A stretch of DNA of 46,546 nt. Source: an uncultured Collinsella sp. Lineage in GTDB: Bacteria > Actinomycetota > Coriobacteriia > Coriobacteriales > Coriobacteriaceae. Made by a program: the position numbers and the translations under genes. The notes under the pieces are model-generated. The model was not told the origin of the DNA. It saw nothing but the letters and a program-made list of their open reading frames with translations, and did not search any database. The stretch lies in assembly GCA_902491395.1 (NCBI GenBank), contig CABUHO010000019.1, positions 1 to 46,546 on the forward strand. The letters run 5' to 3'. Positions 27,249 through 34,721 of this stretch are shown one piece after another. Position 1 is the first letter of the stretch; every line of letters starts with the position of its first letter.

Positions 27249-27415
27249 CTGCGGAAAGCGCATCTCACACCGACGCATTGCTTTCGGGCCCTCTCTCCGT
27301 GCTCCCTATAAGTTCAGCTGGACTCCCCGCAACCTGTTCCGCGTTGGCGGAACGAGCGCGACGTGGAGTGTCATTCTTTACCGCGTTAGACTAGACGCAG
27401 GGAAAGGAGGAGGAC

Positions 27416-29311
27416 ATGGATGCTCGCGTCAAGCGGCTTGTAAATATGATCGAGGACGCTCAGCCTGTCGCTGTCGCGGTGCTTGCCAAGCGTCTCGAGG
27501 TAAGCGAGCGCGCCGTGAGAAACTATATCCATCGCGCAAACGACAAGCTTGCGGGGGTTGCACGCATCGTTGGCAGCAAAGGGCAATATCGTATCGATGT
27601 TGCACATGCAGATGAGCTTGCTCGCTTGCTAGACGGTGCGGCTCTGGCCCATCCGGGCATTCCTGATACGCGCGACGGCCGTGTGTCCTTCCTTCTTAAC
27701 GACCTTCTCATGCGGTCCCAGTGGGTGACGATTGAGGAGTATGCGGATTTACTCTACGTTTCGGCGCGAACTCTGTCCAATGACATGCGTCTGGTAGAGC
27801 AGAAACTCGCCCAATTTGACTTGACGCTCGAAAAGCGCCCTCGCTACGGAATCCGCGTTGCGGGTGGGGAGTCGCAACGGCGTCTGTGTCTGGCCTCGCT
27901 GGTGAGGCCCGTGTTGCCCGACACCGACGATGCAGAGCTCGCCGAGCGCCTGCGGGCCATCACCGCATGTGTGGACGATGCCCTGACTGCCTCGCCCGTC
28001 ACGGTGAGCTCGCTGGCATCCCGCAATCTCATCATGCATCTTTACATCGCTCTTGGCCGCATCGAGCAGGGCTGCTATGTCCCGGCTGCAGAATCGGACG
28101 TTTTAAAGCTGGAGGGAACGCGCGAATACGCTGCGGCTTTCCAGATTGCCGCAAACATCAAGGATGCCCTGGGCGTGAGCATGCCCCGAGAAGAGGTTGC
28201 CTTTATCGCAATCCATTTGCTCGGCAGGGGCACGGGCGTGCCCGAGAAGGGCTCGGCCGTTATCTCGGACGAGATGTGGGAGATCGCTTCCGAGATGGTA
28301 TGTGCGGTCAACGATGAGTTTAGGTTTGACTTTAGCAGCGATCTTGAACTTCGCATGAACCTTGCTCGGCATATTGGCCCTCTGGGCTATCGCCTTGAAT
28401 ATCACATGCATATGGATAACCCCATGCTGCCCGATATCAAGACGAGGTTTCCGTTGGCCTATTCGATGGCGGCCGGCACCTCGCAGGTACTCGAGCGTCA
28501 TTTTGGCAGCCAGCCCTCTGATGAGGAGCTCGGCTACATCGCCATGGCATTTGCCCTGGCCCTCGAGCAGCAAGCCGACCAGCCGCGTCGCAAACGCATC
28601 CTGATCGTGTGCGCCTCGGGAGCGGGAAGCGCCCGTATGCTCGAGCACCAGTACCGCAAGCAGTTTGGTATGTATATCGAGTCGATTGAGACATGCGACG
28701 TCGCCCGCGTGGGAACGCTCGACTTTTCGCACATCGACTACGTGTTCACAACGGTGCCGCTCAACGTCAAGTTGCCCGTGCCCGTCCGCGAGGCCGATTT
28801 CTTCTTGGAGACGAGCGATGTCAACGCTATCCGCAAGGTGCTGAGTGATGACGCTGCGCAATCGGACTCCCTGAGCGCTTTCTTTAGCCGTGCCCTGTTC
28901 TTCAATCGCGTTGAGGCGTCGTCGAAGCAGGCCGTTCTCCGATATCTCTCCGAGCGCGCCGTCGAGAGCGGCCGTGTCGATGCCCAGTTTGCCCAAGAGG
29001 TTGCCGAGCGCGAGAGCGCGAGTGCCACCTCGTTTGGCAATGGGGTGGCCATGCCCCATGGGATGCATCCTTTGAGCGCCGAGGCCTTTGTTACCGTGGG
29101 CCTGCTCGAGCATCCCATTCTTTGGGACGAATACGGCCATGAGGTCGATATCGTCTTTATGGTGTCGTTTGCCCGGTCGGGCGGCGATGAGGCGCGGATC
29201 TTGAGCTCACTGCTCGCCGAGATCTTTATGGACCGCCAGGGGGTCGAGCGCCTACGCGAGCGCCGGTCCTGGCATGAGCTGATGGCGCTTGTGCAAGCGC
29301 ATACGGCTTAA
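27416..29311 (+). CDS. PRD-containing BglG/MtlR-type transcriptional activator
   Basis: 631 residues with the multidomain layout of PTS-controlled activators (LicR/MtlR class): N-terminal winged HTH (about 1-65), a second Mga-like HTH (about 75-140), two PTS regulation domains (about 165-385), an EIIB-like domain opening RKRILIVCASGAGSAR (Cys near 402), and a C-terminal EIIA-like domain with VAMPHGMHP as the phosphorylated His site. Phosphorylation at PRD, EIIB and EIIA sites would tie activity to sugar uptake. AGGAGGAGG just before the ATG supports the start. It directly precedes the beta-glucoside PTS genes, which are its likely targets; it is an activator type rather than an RNA-binding antiterminator because of the DNA-binding HTH domains. 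Confidence 0.92.
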   Translation: MDARVKRLVNMIEDAQPVAVAVLAKRLEVSERAVRNYIHRANDKLAGVARIVGSKGQYRIDVAHADELARLLDGAALAHPGIPDTRDGRVSFLLNDLLMRSQWVTIEEYADLLYVSARTLSNDMRLVEQKLAQFDLTLEKRPRYGIRVAGGESQRRLCLASLVRPVLPDTDDAELAERLRAITACVDDALTASPVTVSSLASRNLIMHLYIALGRIEQGCYVPAAESDVLKLEGTREYAAAFQIAANIKDALGVSMPREEVAFIAIHLLGRGTGVPEKGSAVISDEMWEIASEMVCAVNDEFRFDFSSDLELRMNLARHIGPLGYRLEYHMHMDNPMLPDIKTRFPLAYSMAAGTSQVLERHFGSQPSDEELGYIAMAFALALEQQADQPRRKRILIVCASGAGSARMLEHQYRKQFGMYIESIETCDVARVGTLDFSHIDYVFTTVPLNVKLPVPVREADFFLETSDVNAIRKVLSDDAAQSDSLSAFFSRALFFNRVEASSKQAVLRYLSERAVESGRVDAQFAQEVAERESASATSFGNGVAMPHGMHPLSAEAFVTVGLLEHPILWDEYGHEVDIVFMVSFARSGGDEARILSSLLAEIFMDRQGVERLRERRSWHELMALVQAHTA

Positions 29312-29430
29312 GACTTCTTTTGTCGATAACCCTGTCTGTCTACCTGCAATAAACCTCGAGGATTGCGGGCGGGAGATAGGCGTTTCGAATATTCAAGTAC
29401 AAACCAAACATCACGGGAGAGGAGACCGTT

Positions 29431-29757
29431 ATGGACGATCAGGGAACCGAGATGGTTTCGTTTCAGCTGGTCGCTGCAGCGGGAGAGGCACGCAGCCTTG
29501 CCTTCGAAGCCCTTGAAAAGGCAAAGGCGGGGGATTTTGACGCCGCCGCCAAACTCATGAAGCAGTCAAAGGATGCGGGAATCAAGGCTCACCACATCCA
29601 AACGCAGCTGCTTTCGACTGAGGCAGCGGGCGAGCATCTGTCGGTGGATGTGTTGCTGGTCCATGCTCAGGACCACCTCATGTGCTCCATGCTTGCTCAG
29701 GAGCTCGTGCAGGAGCTGATCTGCCTGTATGAGTGCACTGCAACCAAGAACGCCTAG
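29431..29757 (+). CDS. PTS lactose/cellobiose-family IIA subunit
   Basis: 108-residue EIIA of the Lac family, a helical trimer that carries phosphate from HPr to IIB. The signature VLLVHAQDHLM contains the phosphorylated His; upstream helices include ARSLAFEALEKAKAGDFDAA and HHIQTQLLS. GAGAGGAGA shortly before the ATG fixes the start. It begins 119 nt after the activator, a gap with room for a promoter; TTCGAATATTC near 29383 is an imperfect palindrome that could be an operator. Followed by IIB, IIC and a phospho-beta-glucosidase in one unit. Confidence 0.92.
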   Translation: MDDQGTEMVSFQLVAAAGEARSLAFEALEKAKAGDFDAAAKLMKQSKDAGIKAHHIQTQLLSTEAAGEHLSVDVLLVHAQDHLMCSMLAQELVQELICLYECTATKNA

Positions 29758-29803
29758 CGGCGTGCGGTGACTATCCAACCAATCAATGCGAAGGAAATCC
29801 CTT

Positions 29804-30097
29804 ATGAAGATCCTTCTTGTTTGCGCAGCTGGTCTGTCTACAAGCATTCTGATGAAGAAACTCGAGAAATATGCGGAGCAAAACGGCATCGAGCTCGATA
29901 TCGATGCGGTGGGTATCGGCGAGTATCAGGAGACGTGCGCCAATTATGACGTGCTGCTCTTGGGGCCGCAGGTGTCCTACCAGCTCAACACCGTCAAGCA
30001 GGGGAGCGGTAAGCCGACCGCGGTCATCCCCGCACAGGACTACGGCATGGGCAACGCCGCCAACGTGCTGGCACTCGCCCAGTCGCTGTTGGGTTAG
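29804..30097 (+). CDS. PTS cellobiose-family IIB subunit
   Basis: 97-residue EIIB of the lactose/cellobiose family. It begins KILLVCAAGLSTS, where Cys7 is the phosphorylated residue in the family P-loop, and continues with helix LMKKLEKYAEQ and the LLGPQVSYQL strand-turn. The ATG at 29804 has AAGGAAA at a suitable distance; an upstream in-frame ATG lies inside that site. It is 46 nt downstream of IIA and nine bases upstream of IIC. Confidence 0.93.
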   Translation: MKILLVCAAGLSTSILMKKLEKYAEQNGIELDIDAVGIGEYQETCANYDVLLLGPQVSYQLNTVKQGSGKPTAVIPAQDYGMGNAANVLALAQSLLG

Positions 30098-30106
30098 GAG
30101 GCGACC

Positions 30107-31456
30107 ATGGAGAAGTTCATGACCCTGCTTCAGGAAAAACTGACCCCTATCGCCAATTTCTGCGGCACCGAGCGCCACTTTGCCTCCATGCAAAAGGGCT
30201 TTATGAGCGCGATCAGCTTCATCTTGGTATCTGCCGTCTTTATGATCCTCGCCAACCCGCCGGTCACGGCCGACCTGGTGGCGCAGGGCGGGTTCTGGTC
30301 CGTCTTTGGCCCTTGGCTCGATTTTGCGACGGCCAATAAGCTCACGCTGCTCATCCCCTTCAATATGACGATGGGCATACTGTCGGTGATCGTGACGTTC
30401 GCAATCGCCTATAACCTGGCGGGCACCTACAAGATGCCCAAGCTTAACGCCGGCATGACCTCGCTGGTGATGTTCCTGATCGCCGCGGCGCCGTCGTCCT
30501 ACTACCAGCTTGCTGACGAGTCCGTGCTCCAGGCGGTCCCCTGCACCTATCTGGGTGCGCAGGGCCTGTTTACCGCCATCATCGTTGCCTTGGTCTCCGT
30601 CGAGGTCACGCGCTTCTGCCAGACCAAGGGCATCACCATCAAGATGCCCGATGGCGTGCCGCCGTTTTTGTCCGAAACCTTTGGCGCCATCGTACCTATG
30701 CTCGCCAACATCCTCATCTTCTTTGGCGGCAACCTGCTGATCCAGATGATCGATCCCGCGCTGTCCATCCCCTCGGTTATCGAGAAGCTGCTCGCTGCCC
30801 CGCTTTCCGTCGCAGTTGACTCTGTGCCCGGCGCACTGCTTATCTGCTTCATGACGCTGCTGTTTTGGTGCTTTGGCGTCCACGGCAACATGATCGTAAT
30901 GCCCATCACCGCCCCGGTCACGCTTGCCGCCTTTGCCGCCAACGCCTCGCTCTATGCTGCCGGGCAGCCGCTTGAGTTCCACCCGGCGCTCATGTCGTTG
31001 GCCATCAACCTCATCGGCGGCACGGGTAATACGTTCTCTTTTGTGGCGCTCTGCGCGTTTAGGGCAAAGTCGCAGCAGCTCAAGGCATTTGGCAGGGCAT
31101 CGATCGTGCCGAGCTTCTTCCGTATCTCCGAGCCCGCGATCTTCGGCGCGCCCATCATCTTCAACCCGATCCTCATGATTCCGTTTGTGCTAGGCGGCAT
31201 GATCTCGGCCCTGCTGTATTGGGGTGCGGTCTCACTGGGTCTTGTCTCTAACTTCTACATCTTGGTGAGCGGCACGTTCCCCATCTTCGTTCAGGGCTTT
31301 GTCCAGTGCCTCGACCCGCGCATCTGGGTGTTTACGATCGTTTTGATCGTGGTCATGGCTGTGGTCTGGTACCCGTTCTTTAAGGTGTACGATAACCAGC
31401 TCCTGGCTCAGGAGCAGGAGAACGCCGCGGCAGCTTCTGCCGAGGATGCTGAGTAG
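30107..31456 (+). CDS. PTS cellobiose/beta-glucoside IIC permease
   Basis: 449-residue integral membrane permease, EIIC of the Lac/cellobiose family (CelB/LicC-like). About ten hydrophobic segments are visible; family stretches include FGAIVPMLANIL, LFWCFGVHGNMIVMPI and SEPAIFGAPIIFNP, the last being the conserved substrate-site region. TTAGGAGG six bases before the ATG supports the start. It transports and phosphorylates a beta-glucoside such as cellobiose; the exact sugar cannot be read from sequence. A one-base gap separates it from the GH1 gene, implying translational coupling. Confidence 0.93.
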   Translation: MEKFMTLLQEKLTPIANFCGTERHFASMQKGFMSAISFILVSAVFMILANPPVTADLVAQGGFWSVFGPWLDFATANKLTLLIPFNMTMGILSVIVTFAIAYNLAGTYKMPKLNAGMTSLVMFLIAAAPSSYYQLADESVLQAVPCTYLGAQGLFTAIIVALVSVEVTRFCQTKGITIKMPDGVPPFLSETFGAIVPMLANILIFFGGNLLIQMIDPALSIPSVIEKLLAAPLSVAVDSVPGALLICFMTLLFWCFGVHGNMIVMPITAPVTLAAFAANASLYAAGQPLEFHPALMSLAINLIGGTGNTFSFVALCAFRAKSQQLKAFGRASIVPSFFRISEPAIFGAPIIFNPILMIPFVLGGMISALLYWGAVSLGLVSNFYILVSGTFPIFVQGFVQCLDPRIWVFTIVLIVVMAVVWYPFFKVYDNQLLAQEQENAAAASAEDAE

Positions 31457-31457
31457 C

Positions 31458-32912
31458 ATGAGTTACTTTGACAGAACGTCTGCCGCCGGTATGCCCGAGG
31501 GCTTTTTGTGGGGTGGTGCCCTCGCCGCCAACCAGGCCGAAGGGGGCTGGAACGAGGGCGGCCGCGGCATGTCGCACTCCGACCTGATCCCACAGGGTTC
31601 CGACCGCTGGGATGTAATGTTTGGCAGGCAAAAGCCCGTGGACGATCCGGACAGGCTGTATCCATGCCGCTGGGGCAACGACTTCTTCCATCATTGGCAC
31701 GAGGATGTCGAGCTCTTTGCCGAGATGGGCTTTAAGTGCCTGCGTCTTTCAATTTGCTGGAGCCGTATTTTTCCCACAGGGATGGAGACCGAGCCCAACG
31801 GCGAGGGCTTGGAGTTTTACCGTCAGGTATTCGAGGCGCTGCGCGAGCATGGAATCGAGCCGCTTGTGACGCTGTCGCACTACGACTATCCGTTGGCTCT
31901 GGTCGAGCGCTATGGTGGCTGGCAAAGCCGAGAGATGATCGAGCGGTATGCGCACTACGTCGAGACCGTCGGACGCGCGTACCAGGGCCTCGTGCGTTAT
32001 TGGCTTACGTTCAACGAGATCAACAGCGTGGCGCTGTCCTATCTCAACGCGGGTGTCACGCTCGAGGATGAGCGTGACCGTGCAGCCGTGACCGCGGCGT
32101 TCTCGCACCATATGTTTATGGCGAGCGCTCGCGCTGTCGAGATTCTGCACAAGATCGATCCCGCAAACAAGGTGGGTTGCATGGTCGCTGCCGGTGCGAC
32201 CTATCCGTACCGTTGTGCGCCCGAGGACGTATGGCTTGCGTATGAGGAGGACCGCGGCCGCTACTTCTACACAGACGTGATGGCTGCGGGCGCCTATCCT
32301 GCTTGGAAGCTGCGTGCACTCGAGAAAGAGGGTGTTCACGTGCCCTTTGAGCCGGGCGATACGGAGTATCTGGCAGAGCATACGGTCGACTTCATCTCGT
32401 TCTCGTACTATTGCTCGCGCTTGGTGTGCGCCGATGATCAGGTGATCGCCGAGAAGGCGGAGGGCAACGTGTTCCCGACGTTGCGCAATCCGTACCTCAA
32501 GGATAAAGAGACTGCCTGGAAGTGGCAGATCGATGCGCTGGGTTTGCGCGTGACGCTTGCCGGCTACCACGATCGTTACCATCTTCCGCTCTTTATCGCT
32601 GAGAACGGTGTGGGCGGACTCGATGCGCTGGAAGACGGCAAAGTCCACGATGCGTATCATATTGATTACCTGCGCAGGCATATTCTTGCGCTACGCGATG
32701 CAATTGTCGAGGACGGTGTTGACCTGATGGGATACACGCCGTGGGGCTGTATCGATCTGGTATCGGCCTCGACGGGGCAGATGAAGAAGCGCTATGGCTT
32801 TGTTTATGTCGATGCCGATGATGCGGGCAAAGGCACGTTCGATCGCTACCGAAAGGACAGCTTCTGCTGGTATCAAAAGGTCATTGCATCAAATGGCGAG
32901 GACTTGAGTTAA
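31458..32912 (+). CDS. GH1 6-phospho-beta-glucosidase
   Basis: 484-residue glycoside hydrolase family 1 enzyme that splits the phosphorylated beta-glucoside delivered by the adjacent PTS. Acid/base Glu187 lies in LTFNEIN and nucleophile Glu382 in FIAENGVGG; the N-terminal F-L-W-G-G-A-L-A-A-N-Q-A-E-G motif is typical of BglA/AscB/ChbF-independent GH1 phospho-glucosidases. Length is normal. The ATG at 31458 gives the family-like N-terminus and starts one base past the IIC stop; an in-frame ATG at 31446 inside IIC is an alternative. A strong terminator follows, ending the operon. Confidence 0.94.
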   Translation: MSYFDRTSAAGMPEGFLWGGALAANQAEGGWNEGGRGMSHSDLIPQGSDRWDVMFGRQKPVDDPDRLYPCRWGNDFFHHWHEDVELFAEMGFKCLRLSICWSRIFPTGMETEPNGEGLEFYRQVFEALREHGIEPLVTLSHYDYPLALVERYGGWQSREMIERYAHYVETVGRAYQGLVRYWLTFNEINSVALSYLNAGVTLEDERDRAAVTAAFSHHMFMASARAVEILHKIDPANKVGCMVAAGATYPYRCAPEDVWLAYEEDRGRYFYTDVMAAGAYPAWKLRALEKEGVHVPFEPGDTEYLAEHTVDFISFSYYCSRLVCADDQVIAEKAEGNVFPTLRNPYLKDKETAWKWQIDALGLRVTLAGYHDRYHLPLFIAENGVGGLDALEDGKVHDAYHIDYLRRHILALRDAIVEDGVDLMGYTPWGCIDLVSASTGQMKKRYGFVYVDADDAGKGTFDRYRKDSFCWYQKVIASNGEDLS

Positions 32913-32928
32913 CCCTTGCAAGTCTGCT

Positions 32929-32968
32929 GCCCCCGCGGCCCGTTTCGGCCGCAGGGGCTTTTGTTATT
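32929..32968 (+). terminator. Terminator of the PTS/beta-glucosidase operon
   Basis: A 12-bp stem (32929-32940 with 32947-32958, one C-A mismatch) with a six-base loop, followed by TTTTGTTATT. It lies 17 nt past the GH1 stop. Confidence 0.85.
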
Positions 32969-33007
32969 GAGGCGGCTGTTCATGAGGAGCATTGCAGGCT
33001 GCGGAAA

Positions 33008-33038
33008 CCCGGCACTTGGGGACGTTCCTTTCCTGCCG
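33008..33038. repeat. GGGACGTTCC-family hairpin, second copy
   Basis: CCGGCA/TGCCGG (33008-33013 with 33033-33038) encloses CTTGGGGACGTTCCTTTCC. It shares GGGACGTTCCTTT with the element at 20117-20145 and, as there, a second partial unit (TTGGGACAGTCC) follows. Confidence 0.65.
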
Positions 33039-33078
33039 GCAGCTTGGGACAGTCCTTAAAGGCCGCATCGATCAACTG

Positions 33079-33264
33079 CGGAAAGCACATCCCAGAATGA
33101 GCGTCCAACATGGGGTGCGGTTTCCCTTGAGGCCCTCAATCGGAAAATGCATCCCGGATTTTTGTCGAAAAGCGGTCCCTAGTTTCCCAAACGGGCCGCT
33201 AACGGAAAGCGCATCCCGCTATTGGGCCCCAAAGCAGGATGCGCTTTCCGTGCTGGCAGTTCCA
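33079..33264. repeat. Three degenerate 62-nt repeats built on GGAAAGCGCATCCC
   Basis: CGGAAAGCACATCCC (33079), CGGAAAATGCATCCC (33141) and CGGAAAGCGCATCCC (33203) are spaced exactly 62 nt apart. The third unit closes as a perfect 14-bp inverted repeat (33203-33216 with 33237-33250). The first carries an imperfect opposing arm, GGGGTGCGGTTTCC. Related sequence occurs at 27252-27264 and 46523-46545. Outside the opening motif and a GTTTCCC at equal offset in units one and two, the units have diverged. Confidence 0.75.
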
Positions 33265-33329
33265 AGCAGTTCGGGATGGCCCTTTTCGTTTGCTCTCGGC
33301 CGGCGTCCGTAAGACTGTCCCCGACGACC

Positions 33330-33354
33330 ACTCATTTAAGTCTGTCCCCAATGA
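33330..33354. repeat. 25-nt direct repeat, copy 2
   Basis: Identical to 27224-27248. It lies 12 nt outside the 3' end of the C39 peptidase gene and is followed by CCCAATGACTAG, a further partial copy of the same repeat core. Confidence 0.85.
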
Positions 33355-33365
33355 GTGCCCAATGA

Positions 33366-34367
33366 CTAGTAGTAGGCCCACATGGCTTCGACTTCGTTGA
33401 GGACCTCTACGACGCCCCAGCGTCGGGCGCTGCGGCTGGCCGAGTTGGGATCGAAGACTTCAATCTGGTCGGCGTCGTCAATACCGTAAAGTACAATGTA
33501 GTGGCCCACGTTGGTAAAGGTGCCCGGCCGAACGGCGGCGATGACGGGCGCTCCCGAACGCAGCGCCTGAGTCATCGAGTCGCGATCGTTATGAAGCTCC
33601 GTTCCGTTAAGTCCCAACTGCCACGCACCGCTCGTCATAAACGACCATTCGGTTGCACCGGTGGGGGCGTAATTGCCTGCCTCGGAAAGCGCGCACATAT
33701 CGACGGGAGTCATATCGGTGCGTCCCGTCTTAAAGATATAGACCATGGTGAGGCACGTAGGCCCGCAAGCATTTTGGCGGATGGTACCGCCGGCGTAAGG
33801 CAGCTCCGACCATGCAGGGTCGATCTGATAGATATGGGGCATCGTGCCGGCTTGCCATTGCGAGCGCGGGGTCGAAAAGGCGAAAGAATAACCGGGCGCG
33901 ACGGGAGCTTTAAGCAGCTTGTCCTCGGCAGTGGGCTCAAGACCAGCTGATCCGTGGGAGATACAGGATCCCAAAAACACAAAGACGAGGCAGGCGGCGA
34001 TGGAGCAAAGCGCAAGGCGTAGGCGGCGGGCCGGAAGCGCGTGGCTTGTGGTGTGCGACGCGGGGTGAGGGGCGGAATTGCCGCGATCGCGTTGAGGTCG
34101 CGAAAAGGAGCGCTTAACGTAGTAGTCGGTCTTATGTCGATCGTAGCGGCGTGGCTGCGATGTGTCGGTCTGGCGTTGGCGTGCGCTCGTGCTCACGCGG
34201 TCTGACTGCTGCACGGTACGGCTTTGTTGCCGCGAAGAAGCCCCGGGCTGCCCTTGGGGGCGCTGCGGGTTGTCGTTGTCGGAGGTGCTTCTGGGCGTTG
34301 GCGTGGTGCGGCCGGCAAGGCGCACACTTTGTGGCCGTTGGTCGCCGTCATTGTATCCGTATGCCAT
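33366..34367 (-). CDS. Membrane-anchored C39-like cysteine peptidase domain protein
   Basis: 333 residues. The first 115 are disordered, rich in Arg, Gln, Ser and Thr, and cytoplasmic. A membrane helix at about 117-137 leads to an extracytoplasmic papain-fold domain with the C39/BtrH-like triad: Cys201 in QNACGPTCL, His289 in VGHYIVL and Asp306 in FDPNSA. Such proteins act as thiol peptidases or amidases at the cell surface; there is no ABC exporter next to it, so it is not a bacteriocin-processing transporter. AAGG eight bases upstream supports the ATG at 34367 over a GTG three codons earlier. It is monocistronic. Substrate unknown. Confidence 0.85.
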   Translation of the reverse strand: MAYGYNDGDQRPQSVRLAGRTTPTPRSTSDNDNPQRPQGQPGASSRQQSRTVQQSDRVSTSARQRQTDTSQPRRYDRHKTDYYVKRSFSRPQRDRGNSAPHPASHTTSHALPARRLRLALCSIAACLVFVFLGSCISHGSAGLEPTAEDKLLKAPVAPGYSFAFSTPRSQWQAGTMPHIYQIDPAWSELPYAGGTIRQNACGPTCLTMVYIFKTGRTDMTPVDMCALSEAGNYAPTGATEWSFMTSGAWQLGLNGTELHNDRDSMTQALRSGAPVIAAVRPGTFTNVGHYIVLYGIDDADQIEVFDPNSASRSARRWGVVEVLNEVEAMWAYY

Positions 34368-34721
34368 TCGAATCACCTTGCCTCATGTGTAACTTGTCTA
34401 TCCTACATAAAAAGATGCACGACACATGGGTATGTGCGCTAAAAGCCTGACAAATGGTATGAACGTTGCCGCGCTGCGCGCCAAGCGTCACGGCAACAGG
34501 TATTCAAAAGCAGACAAGATGAAAGCGTCCAAGACGAATGACGTCTCCCGCCGTTCGTCCCAAAAACGGTGCCGCTCGTTTTGCAGTTCTGCCTTCGGTC
34601 GAGCTGCGAGCGGCGCTGCTGCGCCAAGGCCGTATCTTAAAGCCATGGAAAAAAGCGCGCGGCAAAACGGACCGCGCAAGGGGTGACGCCAAGGGGCGTC
34701 AAAAAGGAAAGGAGGGGAACA
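34368..34721. other. 354-nt divergent region between C39 and APC permease genes
   Basis: No convincing gene: the open frame here is Lys/Arg/Ser-rich with no ribosome site or family resemblance. GTTGCCG and CGGCAAC (about 34466-34498) can pair. The perfect palindrome at 34684-34701 lies next to the permease ribosome site. No clear -35/-10 pair was found on the plus strand; on the minus strand TAGGAT near 34408 is a weak -10. Confidence 0.5.
34684..34701 (+). promoter_or_regulatory. Palindrome TGACGCC-AAGG-GGCGTCA by the permease start
   Basis: A perfect 7-bp inverted repeat with a four-base spacer ends just before AAAAAGGAAAGGAGGGG, the permease ribosome site. It could be an operator or an RNA hairpin affecting translation; without a promoter position the two cannot be told apart. 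Confidence 0.45.

Larger units (their letters stand above)
27144..27415. other. Repeat-rich gap before the PTS activator
   Basis: No gene. Contents in order: the 21-bp inverted repeat at 27168-27225, a 25-nt sequence (27224-27248) repeated exactly at 33330-33354, CGGAAAGCGCATC at 27252-27264, and a GTTCCGC/GCGGAAC hairpin at 27336-27353. The activator promoter is not clear; TAGACT near 27387 is only a weak candidate. Confidence 0.55.
32913..33365. other. 453-nt gap with terminator and several repeats
   Basis: No gene supported. In order: the GH1 terminator (32929-32968), a GGGACGTTCC hairpin (33008-33038), three 62-nt units each opening CGGAAA...CATCCC (33079-33264), and the second copy of the 25-nt repeat (33330-33354) just before the convergent C39 gene ends. 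Confidence 0.7.

Noticed and set aside
27336..27353. GTTCCGC/GCGGAAC hairpin as a ribonucleic antiterminator (RAT) site for the BglG-like protein
   Set aside because: The regulator has DNA-binding HTH domains rather than the CAT RNA-binding domain, and no overlapping terminator is present here.
33079..33264. Periodic repeats as a CRISPR array
   Set aside because: Only three units with a short degenerate repeat, palindromic internal pairing, no uniform spacer boundaries and no cas genes.
34426..34686. Open frame of 86 codons rich in Lys, Arg and Ser ahead of the APC permease
   Set aside because: No ribosome site, no family resemblance, residue composition typical of a random GC-rich frame, and it overlaps the permease leader.
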